Shown: positions 26,701-34,917, counted from the first letter of the stretch. The stretch: 59,662 nt of DNA from Lachnospiraceae bacterium (GCA_014804645.1 JAAUZI010000012.1:5556-65217), one strand, 5' to 3'. Notes: a model not told the origin generated them from the letters alone. Made by a program: numbers and translations.

Positions 26701-26817
26701 CCACTCCGGCACATAGGAGGAGGCCAGTTCTTCTATCCGGTCCTCAATATCCTTCTGGGAGCGTTTATCAATTTTCCATTCATTCCAATTCTTCTGATTC
26801 ATATTGTTCTGGCTCAT
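23764..26817 (-). CDS. Baseplate J-like protein 1 (Afp11-like)
   Basis: The 1017-aa protein shows near its N-terminus RENPDIGSVIAKIFA (43-57), the counterpart of the NPSDPGVTILE motif, then a long middle of beta-rich insertions and a C-terminal J core (about 780-1000: GGSNIEDLDSALQRG, SMEDYIREIKSF, CVVGRTIHG, IVEPVFVEVCVDIWAEV). This matches the large wedge protein of CIS (Afp11/Pvc11). GAGGAAG precedes the ATG at 26817; the start lies 38 bases inside the gp25-like gene. It is the largest structural protein of the machine. Confidence 0.85.
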   Translation of the reverse strand: MSQNNMNQKNWNEWKIDKRSQKDIEDRIEELASSYVPEWRPDRENPDIGSVIAKIFASQMAENLKRYNQVLERYHTEFVNMLGISLLPPKPASATVVMELVHDTIPGAAVYKGTKLLADTEQDSGQIIFETAHNLYVTNSVLESVFMTTESGGKIIPLKGRFEPAEIAGTAGTGEEEENNLIPFRLFGNELEGIQKNALLLYHSIALDVENNNIYVKIQGNPKLPEKIAKRRYQFYYLAEEGLVPVEKVQVLSDGETVILRKEKKNLKTELEGKQYSLLALVAEEPVEENFSVSRISMSSSGEKAFADFSGSGATDFDVQSFDPFGDTLSLYQECYLGHDEYFSKAGSTVCMEFDVSYREHRILNAVQDEDTQLKIIKRKPKVIWTDMPADTRAEEISLEYFNGIGWKKLKTFQETRNMFAQDQEGTYEISFVCPDDWQETGVGAYQGRCIRMQVLKADNCYMRPCIHHYPHIENLKVSFSYESHYMDAERLISIVGTRRQDLTKAVKEGSPFVAFSRGMYGTNALYLGFSRKMESGPVSILFQMEEGSRFEGTKCRFEYSTAKGFKQMKVLDYTMDMSRSGTVMFMPQADMHAITLEGKKEYWIRVSPVDARRIPGEGALPVIRGITPNAVQAANIETRAEEDFYLDEPLPNMSVSLGVPYILDIDLWVNEKGKYSRRQMIQLAKEHPDTVRAEYDILGEISSFYVKWQETDQLDDPPTKQCYMLDRMNSRLTFGDGIRGEIPRVLDDVAYKVTIRCCNGKEGNVASGLINDSLENIMFVESITNPVKAYGGSNIEDLDSALQRGANILSARRRLVSMEDYIREIKSFSDTIDKVRCVVGRTIHGEKNDNAVTFVILLKDFAEGSYSFHSVSGKLKKHLMESCELTIAPEDFHIVEPVFVEVCVDIWAEVLQMDDSFEVQNLLQESLEQYLSPISSRYGDGWEIGTMPKKAQLMMRLNVLKSKAVIKKMAAVVKYTDQQGTHEMDLEDMEESPFVICKSGRHRVNIMISEEKRHAE

Positions 26818-27226
26818 ATGCTTCTTCCTCGGCTGCTGCGTTTAAATAAAAGGGAAATACCAAGCTGTCTCTCACATGGCTGCTGCGGACAGTGTAATCA
26901 ATGTTTACCAGCAGGCATCCGTCCTTCACCTGAGAATCAGTGGTGATCTCCACATCCTGAACCCTTGGCTCCTGCTTTAATATCTGTTCCGTAAGATCCC
27001 GTATCATCATACTGACAGAGGTCATGTTGATGTCCATAAATGTATAGGACATCAGGTTGCTTCCAAATTCCGGCCTGAGAAACCGCTCCGTCTTCTGGGT
27101 CATCAGGATCAGGTACACAGACTCCTTCACGCTCTCCTCCTCTGATGAAACCACAAACCGTCCTGTGGCCTTATTGATCTGGGGCGGAAATTTCATTCCC
27201 GCGCCTAAAAATTCATGTTCCGGCAT
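26780..27226 (-). CDS. gp25-like baseplate wedge protein (Afp9-like)
   Basis: The 148-aa protein matches the gp25/W-like family: an N-terminal core (GAGMKFPPQINKATGRFVVSS), the SVYLILMTQKTERFLRPEFGSNL motif region with the conserved Glu-Arg near residues 45-60 and the RPEFGS segment, then IRDLTEQILKQEPRVQDVEI. gp25 initiates sheath assembly on the baseplate. I chose ATG 27226 (MPEHEFLG) because GGAG lies six bases upstream; upstream in-frame ATGs at 27238 and 27274 lack a site. The C-terminus is unusually acidic (EEEAYEPEQYESEELE). Confidence 0.87.
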   Translation of the reverse strand: MPEHEFLGAGMKFPPQINKATGRFVVSSEEESVKESVYLILMTQKTERFLRPEFGSNLMSYTFMDINMTSVSMMIRDLTEQILKQEPRVQDVEITTDSQVKDGCLLVNIDYTVRSSHVRDSLVFPFYLNAAAEEEAYEPEQYESEELE

Positions 27227-27279
27227 ATTAATCTCCATTCTTGCTGCAACCCGGAAATTTGGGCGCAAGCACAAATTTC

Positions 27280-27305
27280 AGTGTGAAAAATTTATTTTTC
27301 ACACT
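27280..27305 (-). other. Intercistronic hairpin between spike and gp25-like genes
   Basis: A perfect 11-bp inverted repeat (AGTGTGAAAAA with its complement) and a four-base loop lies ten bases after the spike stop. A second weaker pair (GAAATTT/AAATTTC) follows in the 75-base gap. There is no U-tract, so it is more likely an mRNA-stability or attenuation element than a full terminator. Confidence 0.55.
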
Positions 27306-27314
27306 ATCCTCCTT

Positions 27315-28139
27315 CTACCCGATCATAATCGGCGTTCCCGACACAGAAACACTTCCGCTGCTCTTCAGTTTCAGCATTGCGTTTGCCTCCGCGGAAATGC
27401 TGGCTGCCTCCAGCTCGGTATTGCCATTCGACTGCAGATTGATATTTCCGCTTGTCTTTACCCTTAGTTTGGTGGACTCTAACTGAACTGCCCCATTGCT
27501 TCCGTTCATGGTCAGTTCAATATTGTCTCCCACTTTCACAGTCAGCTTCTTCTCCACCGCGATCTCCATGGCTCCGGATTCCGTTTTTATCTGAATATGG
27601 TTTTTCCCTTTTTTATCGGAAATCAAAATCACATTGTTCTCGTTATCAAGTTCGATCCTGTGGGTTCCCTTGGCGGTGACTATCTTGATCTTATCCTTGT
27701 CGCCTTCCCCTTCCCTGTTATCTTCAAAATAGATGGTATTCCCATTTTTTGTAACGATCTTTTTGTACTGGTTATCTTCGTCCGCGGTTTTCTTCAGAAT
27801 ATTGTCCCTGTCCTTCGGAATACAGCCGATCACATAAGGCTTCTCTATATTTCCCTGTTCAAAGACTAAAAGCACCTGGTCTCCCACCTCCGGCAGAAAA
27901 TAATGTCCCCACCCCGAACCCCCGGAAGGCATGGCCACCCTGGCCCATTTTAATTCGTTGGCGTCCTTATCTCTGGTCGGCACGGTCACACAGACACGCC
28001 CCGGCATATTTTGGTCATAGTTTTTTGCCACCTGCCCTACCACCACTCCAAAGATCCGGTTGTCGCCTGTGTCTGTCTTCAGCACCTGTTTTTCTGTAAT
28101 ATCGTCAATTACATCGTACAGCCCCATCTCAATAACCAT
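27315..28139 (-). CDS. gpV/VgrG-like spike protein (Afp8 C-part)
   Basis: The 274-aa protein has an OB fold (about 25-112: FGVVVGQVAKNYDQNMPGRV, WARVAMPSGGSGWGHYFLPE, GDQVLLVFEQG, PYVIGCI) characteristic of gp5/gpV spikes. A repetitive beta-helix tail follows (about 125-274), with short strand repeats such as KIVTAKGTHRIELD and a terminal SGTPIMIG. Such trimers form the needle at the tube tip that pierces the target. A PAAR-like cap is encoded separately at 37.2 kb. Start could also be the ATG at 28127. The hub (gpD-like) gene is directly upstream, so hub and spike are split in two genes, unlike fused VgrG. Confidence 0.87.
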   Translation of the reverse strand: MVIEMGLYDVIDDITEKQVLKTDTGDNRIFGVVVGQVAKNYDQNMPGRVCVTVPTRDKDANELKWARVAMPSGGSGWGHYFLPEVGDQVLLVFEQGNIEKPYVIGCIPKDRDNILKKTADEDNQYKKIVTKNGNTIYFEDNREGEGDKDKIKIVTAKGTHRIELDNENNVILISDKKGKNHIQIKTESGAMEIAVEKKLTVKVGDNIELTMNGSNGAVQLESTKLRVKTSGNINLQSNGNTELEAASISAEANAMLKLKSSGSVSVSGTPIMIG

Positions 28140-28146
28140 GCCTTTC

Positions 28147-29325
28147 TCATACTATTTCTGTCTCCATGCTGGCCGCCTTTCCGACTACCTTGGTCACATA
28201 TCCTCTCTGGCTGTCCATAATATGCCGGACTGTGACCAGATAAAAAGTATTGGACGCCGCCGTCCCCAGCCCTTTTATCTTCATGAACCGTCCCGGCGTC
28301 AGCTCCGGCAGCCCGATAAACTCCGCCTCCAGAGTTCCAAGACGGTAAGAAATATCCTCCATCAGATATTCGGCTCTATAGCCGGCGTCTTTTTGAGAAG
28401 AGACAGTCGGGTCTATGTACACCTTCTGCGTCTTATTTACCAAAGGTTTGGCCTTATTTCCCTGGGATATTTTGTTCTGCAGTTTTTTTGACGAGGAGAT
28501 CACCTTGGATTTTCCCACATCCATCCCTCGGACTTCCACCCTTCCCACTATTCCTGTCAGGTCATATCCCACATCATAGCTCCTCAGACCATCTCCCGGC
28601 CCTGCCTCCATGAGAATCTCTTTGTTGTTCTTGGCCTTTCTGAAATATACGGTTCCTCCTATGGAAAAAAACTCATAGTTAAATTTCTTGGCCGCTTTCA
28701 CCACAAACTCATAATCACTCTCACAGACCATCTCAATAGTTTTGTCTGTAGCCTTGTCCCCCTGGGAACCGCCGCTTATCTCTTCCCTGTCCGGCGTGTC
28801 CGTAATATCTAGTTTGGTAATGACCTCTATGGATCTCAGCCTTTCATAAGCGGAGGCCGTCTGCTCAAGGATCTTTCGGACGCCCTCGGAAAAGCAGGAC
28901 ACCTCCAGCTGCTTGGAGTAATTTCCCGACATCATGATACCCTTCACATCCATGGCCGTTACCTCCACCCCCGGCATCGCTTCTTCTCCTTCTCGGAATG
29001 AGAAATTGACTCTGGATATAAATCCCCGGAAGATTTCACGGACATGTATCCCATACCCCAGGTTAATGACCACGCTGGAACCCATAAAAATATACTTTTT
29101 CAAATCCGAAAACCGAAATTCGCTGAGATTCTCGTCATAGCAGCCATATATCCAGAAGGTGGCTATGGCTGCCTCAAAACCGCTGGTCATCTCCACCTCG
29201 ATATCGGATAGCCGGAAACCATATTTATTGTCCACAACATCTTTGCCGTTGACCAGTATCTGGGCCAGAGGATGGGAAAAATTTTCATATTTTTCTTTTA
29301 AATCTCCATATTGAAATGCTGCCAT
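28147..29325 (-). CDS. gpD-like baseplate hub protein
   Basis: The 392-aa protein belongs to the phage late-control gene D class: N-terminal tube-like domain (PLAQILVNGKDV, GFRLSDIEVEMTSGFEAAIATFWIYG), the hub core with FMGSSVVINLGYG and REIFRGFISRVNF, and a second domain with YEFVVKAAKKFNYEFF and GGTVYFRKA (about 215-245). The C-terminal half has LGTLEAEFIGLPELTPGRFMKI, typical of gpD and VgrG-N proteins. It forms the trimeric hub under the tube and above the spike encoded next. Spacing to the spike gene is seven bases. Confidence 0.85.
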   Translation of the reverse strand: MAAFQYGDLKEKYENFSHPLAQILVNGKDVVDNKYGFRLSDIEVEMTSGFEAAIATFWIYGCYDENLSEFRFSDLKKYIFMGSSVVINLGYGIHVREIFRGFISRVNFSFREGEEAMPGVEVTAMDVKGIMMSGNYSKQLEVSCFSEGVRKILEQTASAYERLRSIEVITKLDITDTPDREEISGGSQGDKATDKTIEMVCESDYEFVVKAAKKFNYEFFSIGGTVYFRKAKNNKEILMEAGPGDGLRSYDVGYDLTGIVGRVEVRGMDVGKSKVISSSKKLQNKISQGNKAKPLVNKTQKVYIDPTVSSQKDAGYRAEYLMEDISYRLGTLEAEFIGLPELTPGRFMKIKGLGTAASNTFYLVTVRHIMDSQRGYVTKVVGKAASMETEIV

Positions 29326-29363
29326 GACCCCATCGTCCTTTCCGTCCTATTTATTCCCAATGA

Positions 29364-30239
29364 TCAGACATTAAAGTTAATCCAATTTCCCGCCTTTTGA
29401 GCCGCTTTGACATAGCTTTGATCCCCTATATCAAAAAGCTGCTCATAATATTCCTGCCATATTCCCATGCTGCCGGGGGAGACGGACTCGTCCGCACAGG
29501 TCAAAGAGAGGTCTACATAGGCCCTTATGGGCAGACCCAGGACATTGAACATGGTATACTCAGCCGAAACTCTGTTAAGTATCCCTGTGTAGTTCATGGT
29601 TCCCCAGTGAAAGGTGATCCGCCTGGTATACGTGGAGCGGAGCGCCGCAATGAGTCCATCTACTTCCGTCTGAACCGAATTATCTTTTTTCCCTGTGAGC
29701 GAACGGACCGCCTTTACCCCTCCTGTGGCTATGCTGGTTACCGACATATTAAGCTTATCCCCCATAAATGCATCCTGAGGGTCTGTTTTATCAAAAATCA
29801 ATTTGACATTCATAGTGATACGTGGATTTGCCATGGTATATTCAGAGGCGATACCTTCTTTTGAAAAGTCCATCCTCTTGACCGGACGGCCCGCATAACC
29901 GGACAGAGACAACTCGTTCGGGTTAAACTGCACATAAAAAAGTTTCCTCGTAGCGCCGTTCACATAGGGGAGAGGATCGGACAGACCGCCCGAAACATCT
30001 AATCCTGCCGCTTTATCCACATAGGCTATGGTTCCTGCCAGGGATGATGCGTCTGTAAAAGTCTCAAACGCGTTCAGGGCGGGCATGGAAGGTATGGAAG
30101 ACTGCCTTCCCGCCAGACCGCCGCCCTGCACTTCTACCGGCGGCTCTACGACCACTTTCCGTCCTCTCAGGTCGATAATTTCTATGATCGCCTTCTCGAT
30201 ATTCCCGCTTCTCTGAGAAACAGAGTCTAAAAAAGACAT
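29364..30239 (-). CDS. CIS_tube/Afp7-like tail-tube adaptor, copy 2
   Basis: The 291-aa protein is a paralogue of the protein encoded just upstream. Shared landmarks are a FYVQFNPNELSLSGYAG core (about 98-113), NPRITMNVKLIFDKTDPQDAFM, an AEVDGLIAALRS-like helix segment, RRITFHWGTMNYTGILNRVSAEYTMFN and an end region PIRAYVDLSLTC. This is the pattern of the CIS tube protein/LysM-adaptor group (Afp7) that links tube and baseplate hub. No LysM motif is visible. Two adjacent paralogues suggest stacked adaptor rings. Confidence 0.75.
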   Translation of the reverse strand: MSFLDSVSQRSGNIEKAIIEIIDLRGRKVVVEPPVEVQGGGLAGRQSSIPSMPALNAFETFTDASSLAGTIAYVDKAAGLDVSGGLSDPLPYVNGATRKLFYVQFNPNELSLSGYAGRPVKRMDFSKEGIASEYTMANPRITMNVKLIFDKTDPQDAFMGDKLNMSVTSIATGGVKAVRSLTGKKDNSVQTEVDGLIAALRSTYTRRITFHWGTMNYTGILNRVSAEYTMFNVLGLPIRAYVDLSLTCADESVSPGSMGIWQEYYEQLFDIGDQSYVKAAQKAGNWINFNV

Positions 30240-30257
30240 TGTTATACCCCCGCATAC

Positions 30258-31076
30258 CTATAAGTTGAGATTCAAAAAATTATTATTGGTTACTTTGGAA
30301 AACCCGCCTGCCAGGCCGCGCTCCTCATTTTTCGCCGCCTGTCCAAATGCTTTGGTAAATGCTTTGTCCCAGTAACCAAACTCATCGTCAGCCCCCTGCC
30401 TGATGGACAGCTCCACCACTCCCCGGATGGGGTTCCCATCTTTATTGAACATGGTATAGCGGGTATTCACACCGTTTAATACTCCGCGAAAACACATTTG
30501 TGCCCAGAAAAAGATAACATGCCTGGTCTCAGTCTGGGTCAACAGAGCCATCAGGCCATCCACCTGAGCCTGAACTGAATAGCCGACCGTTTTCATCTTT
30601 CTCACACCACTGCCTGCTAAGGAAACAGTGTTTCCGACAGTCGTTGGAACAAAGTTCTGCAGCATGAATGCATCAAAGGGATTCATATCGTCAAAAATCA
30701 ACTGAAAGCTCATGGTAGTGGACACCGGCTGGTTGTCCAGAGTAAGCTGATTGATGCTTCGGCCGCCCAGATTTCCGCCTGAATAATCAACCACGCCAGC
30801 CAGGGTCTCCATATGAATGGAACTGGGATTATACTGGACCTCCATGGCAAGATAGTCGAAATAATCCAGCACGCCGCTTTGGGTTAATGAGCTAAAGGTC
30901 TGGGTGCCTTCATTCAGGGCCTTCTGGGTCTTCTTTCTTAGCATCTCCTGGAGAGTGCTGGCATCCTTTGCCGCAGCCTCCTCAGAACCATTGTCCGTCA
31001 TCTGCCTGACACACAGAATGGCTTTGGGGATATTCCCGGTGATACTGCTTGCCAGATTTTGTCCTAAAGCGTTCAT
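30258..31076 (-). CDS. CIS_tube/Afp7-like tail-tube adaptor, copy 1
   Basis: The 272-aa protein carries the core MEVQYNPSSIHMETLAG, STTMSFQLIFDDMNPFDAFM, a QVDGLMALLTQTETRHVIFFWAQ segment, then GVLNGVNTRYTMFNKDGNPIRG (about 230-250). These features match the contractile-injection tube-protein family and align in order with copy 2. It probably forms a ring between the tube and the hub. The stop of the 767-aa coiled-coil gene is four bases away. Confidence 0.78.
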   Translation of the reverse strand: MNALGQNLASSITGNIPKAILCVRQMTDNGSEEAAAKDASTLQEMLRKKTQKALNEGTQTFSSLTQSGVLDYFDYLAMEVQYNPSSIHMETLAGVVDYSGGNLGGRSINQLTLDNQPVSTTMSFQLIFDDMNPFDAFMLQNFVPTTVGNTVSLAGSGVRKMKTVGYSVQAQVDGLMALLTQTETRHVIFFWAQMCFRGVLNGVNTRYTMFNKDGNPIRGVVELSIRQGADDEFGYWDKAFTKAFGQAAKNEERGLAGGFSKVTNNNFLNLNL

Positions 31077-31079
31077 GAT

Positions 31080-33383
31080 TTAGTATCCTCGTCTCTTCTT
31101 TTCATTCTGGAGCCGTTTTTCCAGCTTGCTGTAGACCTGATCGGAGATACTGCCGATCTGCCTCTGCACTCCCCTTTGAATCAGCTCTGTCAAATCTTCG
31201 GTTTCTTTGATCAGGCTGCTCTGGGTCTGCTGCTGTACCCATGTGCGATTCACCTGGGTCTCCACTTTTTCATTCTCTGTCACCCGGACCTTGCTGCTCA
31301 ATGTCCTGTTCTGCTCAAAAAGCTGCTGCAGCAGTTCTTCATCCACCTGATTTTCTATTGACTTGTGAACCAGGGAAATGTCGCTCCTTGCATCTGTCGT
31401 CCTTGTTTCAGATCGGATCTCTGCCCCCTGTCTCTCCTCCCATTTTTCCAAAACAGTCTCCGACATCCGGCGGATCTGGTCCATATCCTTTTGGGAAAGA
31501 GACTGGGCCGTAACGTTTTCCCTCTCGATCTGCTGAATATCATGGAGAAGAAGTCCTATGTTGTCCCGGGTCGCCTGGGCATGGCCTCCCGGCTGTTTGG
31601 AACTGCTCTGGTATTGTTCCAGTCTCTCATATATTTTTCTGGTCTGCTCCGGCAGAAGTTCTGTAAAACGGCTTAAATTCACCAGATTCTGCTGTTGTAT
31701 CACGCTGGTCTCCTGCCGGTACTCCTCTATAAACTGATCTGGGTTTTCAAGAGCCATTAAGCTTTCCTGCCGCATTCTCTCAGCGGACGGCCTGACTGTC
31801 TTTTTTTGCCCCTCCTGCTGCCTCAAAATCTCCTGATAACGGTTGAAATTCTCTATATTTTGCTGATTGATCTGCTTTATCTGCCGCTCAATGGCCGTGA
31901 GGTTCTCCTCCTGGCTGTACAGAGTCTGCTGATCGTTGTTTTCCTCTGTGACAAAATAGTTCTCTTGATCCTGAGGAAGGCTTACTTCTGTCGGCAAAAA
32001 GCCGCCCTGCTCTTCTTTATCCTGCCTTAAAGGGCTTTCATAGGTTTCCGTCAATATCTGATTCCGACTTTCTCCCTGATTGACAACAGACTGCTCCTTT
32101 GCGAACCTGCTGTATTCTGACAAAAGCCGCTCTGTCTCCCTCTCCAGTCTCAGGTCTGTTTCCGGTCTGTTATCCCTGACCTCCTCTTCCCCAGTCCCCT
32201 TCTCCTGTTCCGCTCCATCCTCCACGGCGGCAGGATACCGGATATCCGCTCCTTCATAGCGGTTTTCTTCTGATATTATCTGATTATAGAGCCGGATCAG
32301 GTCATTTCTTCCGGTTTCCGGCGCATCTTCCTGCCCTAAGGCCAGAAGCTGATAAACCGCTTCAAGCTCCTGCTTAAAGACCTGTCTCTGATAGACAGTC
32401 AACGCGTTTTTGCTGTTTCGCGTATCAAAATGGCTGCTTGTCTCATTCTTAAGTCTCCAAAGTGTATTGTCCATAGTCTGATACAGGGCGTTTTTCATAT
32501 TGAGCCATGTATCACGTTTTTTTAACTGTCTCTCAAACCGGCTGAAATAAAGATTGTCCACCAGATTTAACAGAACCGCCGATGTGATCCGGGCATTCAT
32601 GGTATCCTGGTCCACCAGATTTTCTTCCAGATTCATGGTTTCATAATAATTTTCATGCCGGTACACCAAGGGCACTTTATCCTCCCGAACCACATTTTTC
32701 AACCGGTTCAGCAGAATATTGGCCGCTACCCGCTTCTGCTCCGTAATCTGCAGCTCCGGACCTGAGACGTACTGGTTACTGTTGTTATAGCTGCTATAAA
32801 AATTGGAAAGGATCTGATATACTGCCCCTGTCTGAAGCCGGTTCATGATCTCTTCATGAAGGCGAAGGTCGGTCCGGCTTTCCAGATTTTCCGTGACTGT
32901 TTTTCCGGCTTTTTCCACATGGCTATACTGCTGAACCACCCGGTTTAACTCTTCTAAATGATTCCAATACAGGCTGATCAGCCGTTCTGTGGTCCGTGTC
33001 TCCTGTTTCAGCGCAAAAACCTGGTCCATAAACCGGCTTACATTCTGGATGCCCAGCTTGTTCAACACCTCTGTGATATAGACCCTGTCCTGATATGTCA
33101 GGTCTGCCTGTTCTGTCAGGGCGATTCTGTTTAGAAGATTATTGATAATCTCCAGCTTAGTCTCCTGGTGATTTTGGATTCTGGTATTATTTACCAGACT
33201 GCTCATTTCGCCGTCTGCAATATATACTTCCGGCGGAACAGACATCACATGGAGCAGGTCCTCATGGTCGATCCCGGAGGACATTACCTCGTAATTTCCG
33301 CTGATTCTATGGTAAAACATTTCCCAGGATGAGACCATGTCTGTATTGCATTTCAATTCGATAGGCGCTTTCACGGTAAGCAT
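31080..33383 (-). CDS. Long coiled-coil protein within the CIS structural block (tape-measure candidate)
   Basis: The 767-aa protein is almost entirely charged alpha-helix: heptad-like Glu/Gln/Arg/Leu patterns throughout (LERQLKKRDTWLNMKNAL, LSEYSRFAKEQS, ENLTAIERQIKQINQQN), with a short beta-like N-terminus (1-75). No enzymatic motif is visible and there is no TM. Within tail operons, a long helical protein between tube and baseplate genes is usually the tape measure that sets tube length. Unlike phage tape measures it lacks obvious hydrophobic segments, so a structural linker is an alternative. Confidence 0.5.
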   Translation of the reverse strand: MLTVKAPIELKCNTDMVSSWEMFYHRISGNYEVMSSGIDHEDLLHVMSVPPEVYIADGEMSSLVNNTRIQNHQETKLEIINNLLNRIALTEQADLTYQDRVYITEVLNKLGIQNVSRFMDQVFALKQETRTTERLISLYWNHLEELNRVVQQYSHVEKAGKTVTENLESRTDLRLHEEIMNRLQTGAVYQILSNFYSSYNNSNQYVSGPELQITEQKRVAANILLNRLKNVVREDKVPLVYRHENYYETMNLEENLVDQDTMNARITSAVLLNLVDNLYFSRFERQLKKRDTWLNMKNALYQTMDNTLWRLKNETSSHFDTRNSKNALTVYQRQVFKQELEAVYQLLALGQEDAPETGRNDLIRLYNQIISEENRYEGADIRYPAAVEDGAEQEKGTGEEEVRDNRPETDLRLERETERLLSEYSRFAKEQSVVNQGESRNQILTETYESPLRQDKEEQGGFLPTEVSLPQDQENYFVTEENNDQQTLYSQEENLTAIERQIKQINQQNIENFNRYQEILRQQEGQKKTVRPSAERMRQESLMALENPDQFIEEYRQETSVIQQQNLVNLSRFTELLPEQTRKIYERLEQYQSSSKQPGGHAQATRDNIGLLLHDIQQIERENVTAQSLSQKDMDQIRRMSETVLEKWEERQGAEIRSETRTTDARSDISLVHKSIENQVDEELLQQLFEQNRTLSSKVRVTENEKVETQVNRTWVQQQTQSSLIKETEDLTELIQRGVQRQIGSISDQVYSKLEKRLQNEKKRRGY

Positions 33384-33405
33384 GGCTCATCCTCCTGATT
33401 TAAAG

Positions 33406-34185
33406 TCATTTTTTCCCTAAAAATGCCGCCACATTGGCAGCGCTGCGGGCATTCGGCCACTTTCTCGCACTGCTTTCCATTTCCTCCTTGGTCTTCTGAC
33501 CCTGGGGCTGCACGGCTTTCAATGGCACTGTGTTAGGCTTTTCATTTTCGCCCTTAAACTCCCATTTTTCCGCCCGCTTTCTGGCCTCTTCCAGAACCGG
33601 TTCTCTGTCGTCCACATCGCCGGCCTTGTAATGCACGGCGGACTGATTTCCGTCTCCCTTTTTTTCTGTGCCCTGGAATTTCCACGCCTCCTCTGTCAAA
33701 AAGCTTGTAGCGGGATTTTCTATACACAGCATTTCCCTGTACGCAATGGTGGTCGTCTCTATCAAAAGACCACTTCTCTCCGCATTCAGTTCCCCATACT
33801 CCTTGGACATTACTGTACACCCTGTAAATACATACATGCGGTCCGGAAGGAAATCACCATATGCCAGATACCGGTTGACCATCAGTATCACCGGGAGCAC
33901 CAGATCTGTGCCATTGGCCAGCGGGTCAAAAATATCCACCCCTGCATACCGCTCTACCTGAAATGTAAATGGCTTGGAAATCGGTTTGCGGCGCATATGA
34001 ACATAATCGTTAAGCCCGCCCTCCTGAATCAATTCATACTCATTTTCCCTCTGGAAAGCCCTCACTGATTTGCAGGGAAGATCGTAGATCCCCTCTACCC
34101 TCAGCATGAAATTAAAATTGACCGCCGGGTTCTTTCCGAAATTCTGGACTAAAGTATTCCCCGAGTCTGCCGTCGTAAGCGCCAT
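33406..34185 (-). CDS. Second T4 gp19-like tube protein
   Basis: The 259-aa protein has a tube-fold N-terminal part (NPAVNFNFMLRVEGI, residues 19-33; PISKPFTFQVERYAG; YVFTGCTVMSKEYGELNAE; ETTTIAYREM) like the gp19/Afp5 group. An extra charged C-terminal tail of about 80 residues (after LTEEAWKFQ) is unlike the shorter main tube protein encoded at 34.9 kb. In CIS a second tube-like protein usually forms the layer joining the main tube to the adaptor. The start follows GATGGGGAT. Confidence 0.75.
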   Translation of the reverse strand: MALTTADSGNTLVQNFGKNPAVNFNFMLRVEGIYDLPCKSVRAFQRENEYELIQEGGLNDYVHMRRKPISKPFTFQVERYAGVDIFDPLANGTDLVLPVILMVNRYLAYGDFLPDRMYVFTGCTVMSKEYGELNAERSGLLIETTTIAYREMLCIENPATSFLTEEAWKFQGTEKKGDGNQSAVHYKAGDVDDREPVLEEARKRAEKWEFKGENEKPNTVPLKAVQPQGQKTKEEMESSARKWPNARSAANVAAFLGKK

Positions 34186-34216
34186 ATCCCCATCAACCTC
34201 TCTGACAAAATTTTCT

Positions 34217-34414
34217 CTAACGTGTAGCCTTCATATCAAGAATGCTTTTTTCTTTCTCCTTTTTGGAGGGATTCAAACTCTGGTTGATCTGCGATATCTC
34301 ACCGCACCACTTTCTCCGGCTCATATGATCCAGTTTCAAAACCTCTTCATTGCTCCAGTGAAAATAGTAAGAGATAAACGCCATCTCCCGATACAGTTCC
34401 TCTTTGGGATACAG
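34217..34414 (-). CDS. Small CIS protein, DUF6760-like, probably CTG start
   Basis: This 65-aa frame has no ATG at a sensible place. It begins MYPKEELYREMAFISYYFHW if CTG at 34414 is used, with GGGGAGG about seven bases upstream and two bases after the stop of the 120-aa gene. The internal ATG at 34384 would cut off the conserved front. The pattern LYxE-AFIxYxFHW-xxE-LxLxHxxRRxWCxEISxIN, here with the block HMSRRKWCGEISQIN, is what I recall of the small proteins that sit next to gp19-like genes in CIS clusters (DUF6760). Role unknown, probably tail assembly. A non-ATG start and its short length would hide it from most gene callers. Confidence 0.75.
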   Translation of the reverse strand: MYPKEELYREMAFISYYFHWSNEEVLKLDHMSRRKWCGEISQINQSLNPSKKEKEKSILDMKATR

Positions 34415-34416
34415 TT

Positions 34417-34779
34417 TTATCCCTCCCCTGTAAAATTTATGGGCGCCTTAAAAATCTTTCCACAGTCCGGGCATACCACTTCCATTACCGGCGGCTCGAT
34501 GTCATTGATCCTCTGATACATATCCTGTAAAAACGCCAGATCCGCCGTAAATAATTTCTCGATCACATTGGCTGTCACCATCTCCAGCCCCTCTAATTCT
34601 GTCACCACCTTGCCCAGGATCACAATGGTGAGATAAGAGGGATTGCTCAAAACCCTTGGGTCCCTGGTGGCACTGATTTCATCGCCCGCCGTAGCCAGGC
34701 GCATTTTTCCTCTCCTGTGAAGCTGTCCGGCACTGTCTAAATAACCTTTCGGCAAAGTAAACTCATATACTGTTTCCAT
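34417..34779 (-). CDS. Phage-tail-assembly-like small protein
   Basis: The 120-aa protein starts VYEFTLPKGYLDSAGQLHRR, then RKMRLATAGDEI-like and DPRVLSNPSYLTIVILGKVV, ending with a CPDCGKIF motif (about 103-110). The first 90 residues match small tail-assembly proteins seen between tube and gp19-like genes in CIS clusters. The single CxxCG pair may bind metal in a dimer or with a partner. The downstream DUF6760-like gene is coupled by a two-base gap. Confidence 0.65.
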   Translation of the reverse strand: METVYEFTLPKGYLDSAGQLHRRGKMRLATAGDEISATRDPRVLSNPSYLTIVILGKVVTELEGLEMVTANVIEKLFTADLAFLQDMYQRINDIEPPVMEVVCPDCGKIFKAPINFTGEG

Positions 34780-34881
34780 CCTGTTCTCCTCTCCTGCTCA
34801 TTCATACTGCATTCCATAAATAACTCATGGACTCAGGCGGCATTTATGCAAGACAGTATCACTCGTCAGACGATACTGGCC

Positions 34882-34908
34882 GGGGAAAGCCCTTTTGAGG
34901 CTTTCCCC
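34882..34908 (-). other. Intercistronic hairpin after the tube gene (GC-rich)
   Basis: A perfect 10-bp stem (GGGGAAAGCC with its complement) and a seven-base loop stand in the 161-base gap between the tube gene and the next gene, the longest gap inside the structural block. A weaker pair, CAGTATC/GATACTG, follows on the far side. No U-tract is present, so mRNA stabilisation or partial termination to give high tube expression is likelier than a full stop. Confidence 0.6.
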
Positions 34909-34917
34909 CAGTTCTGT

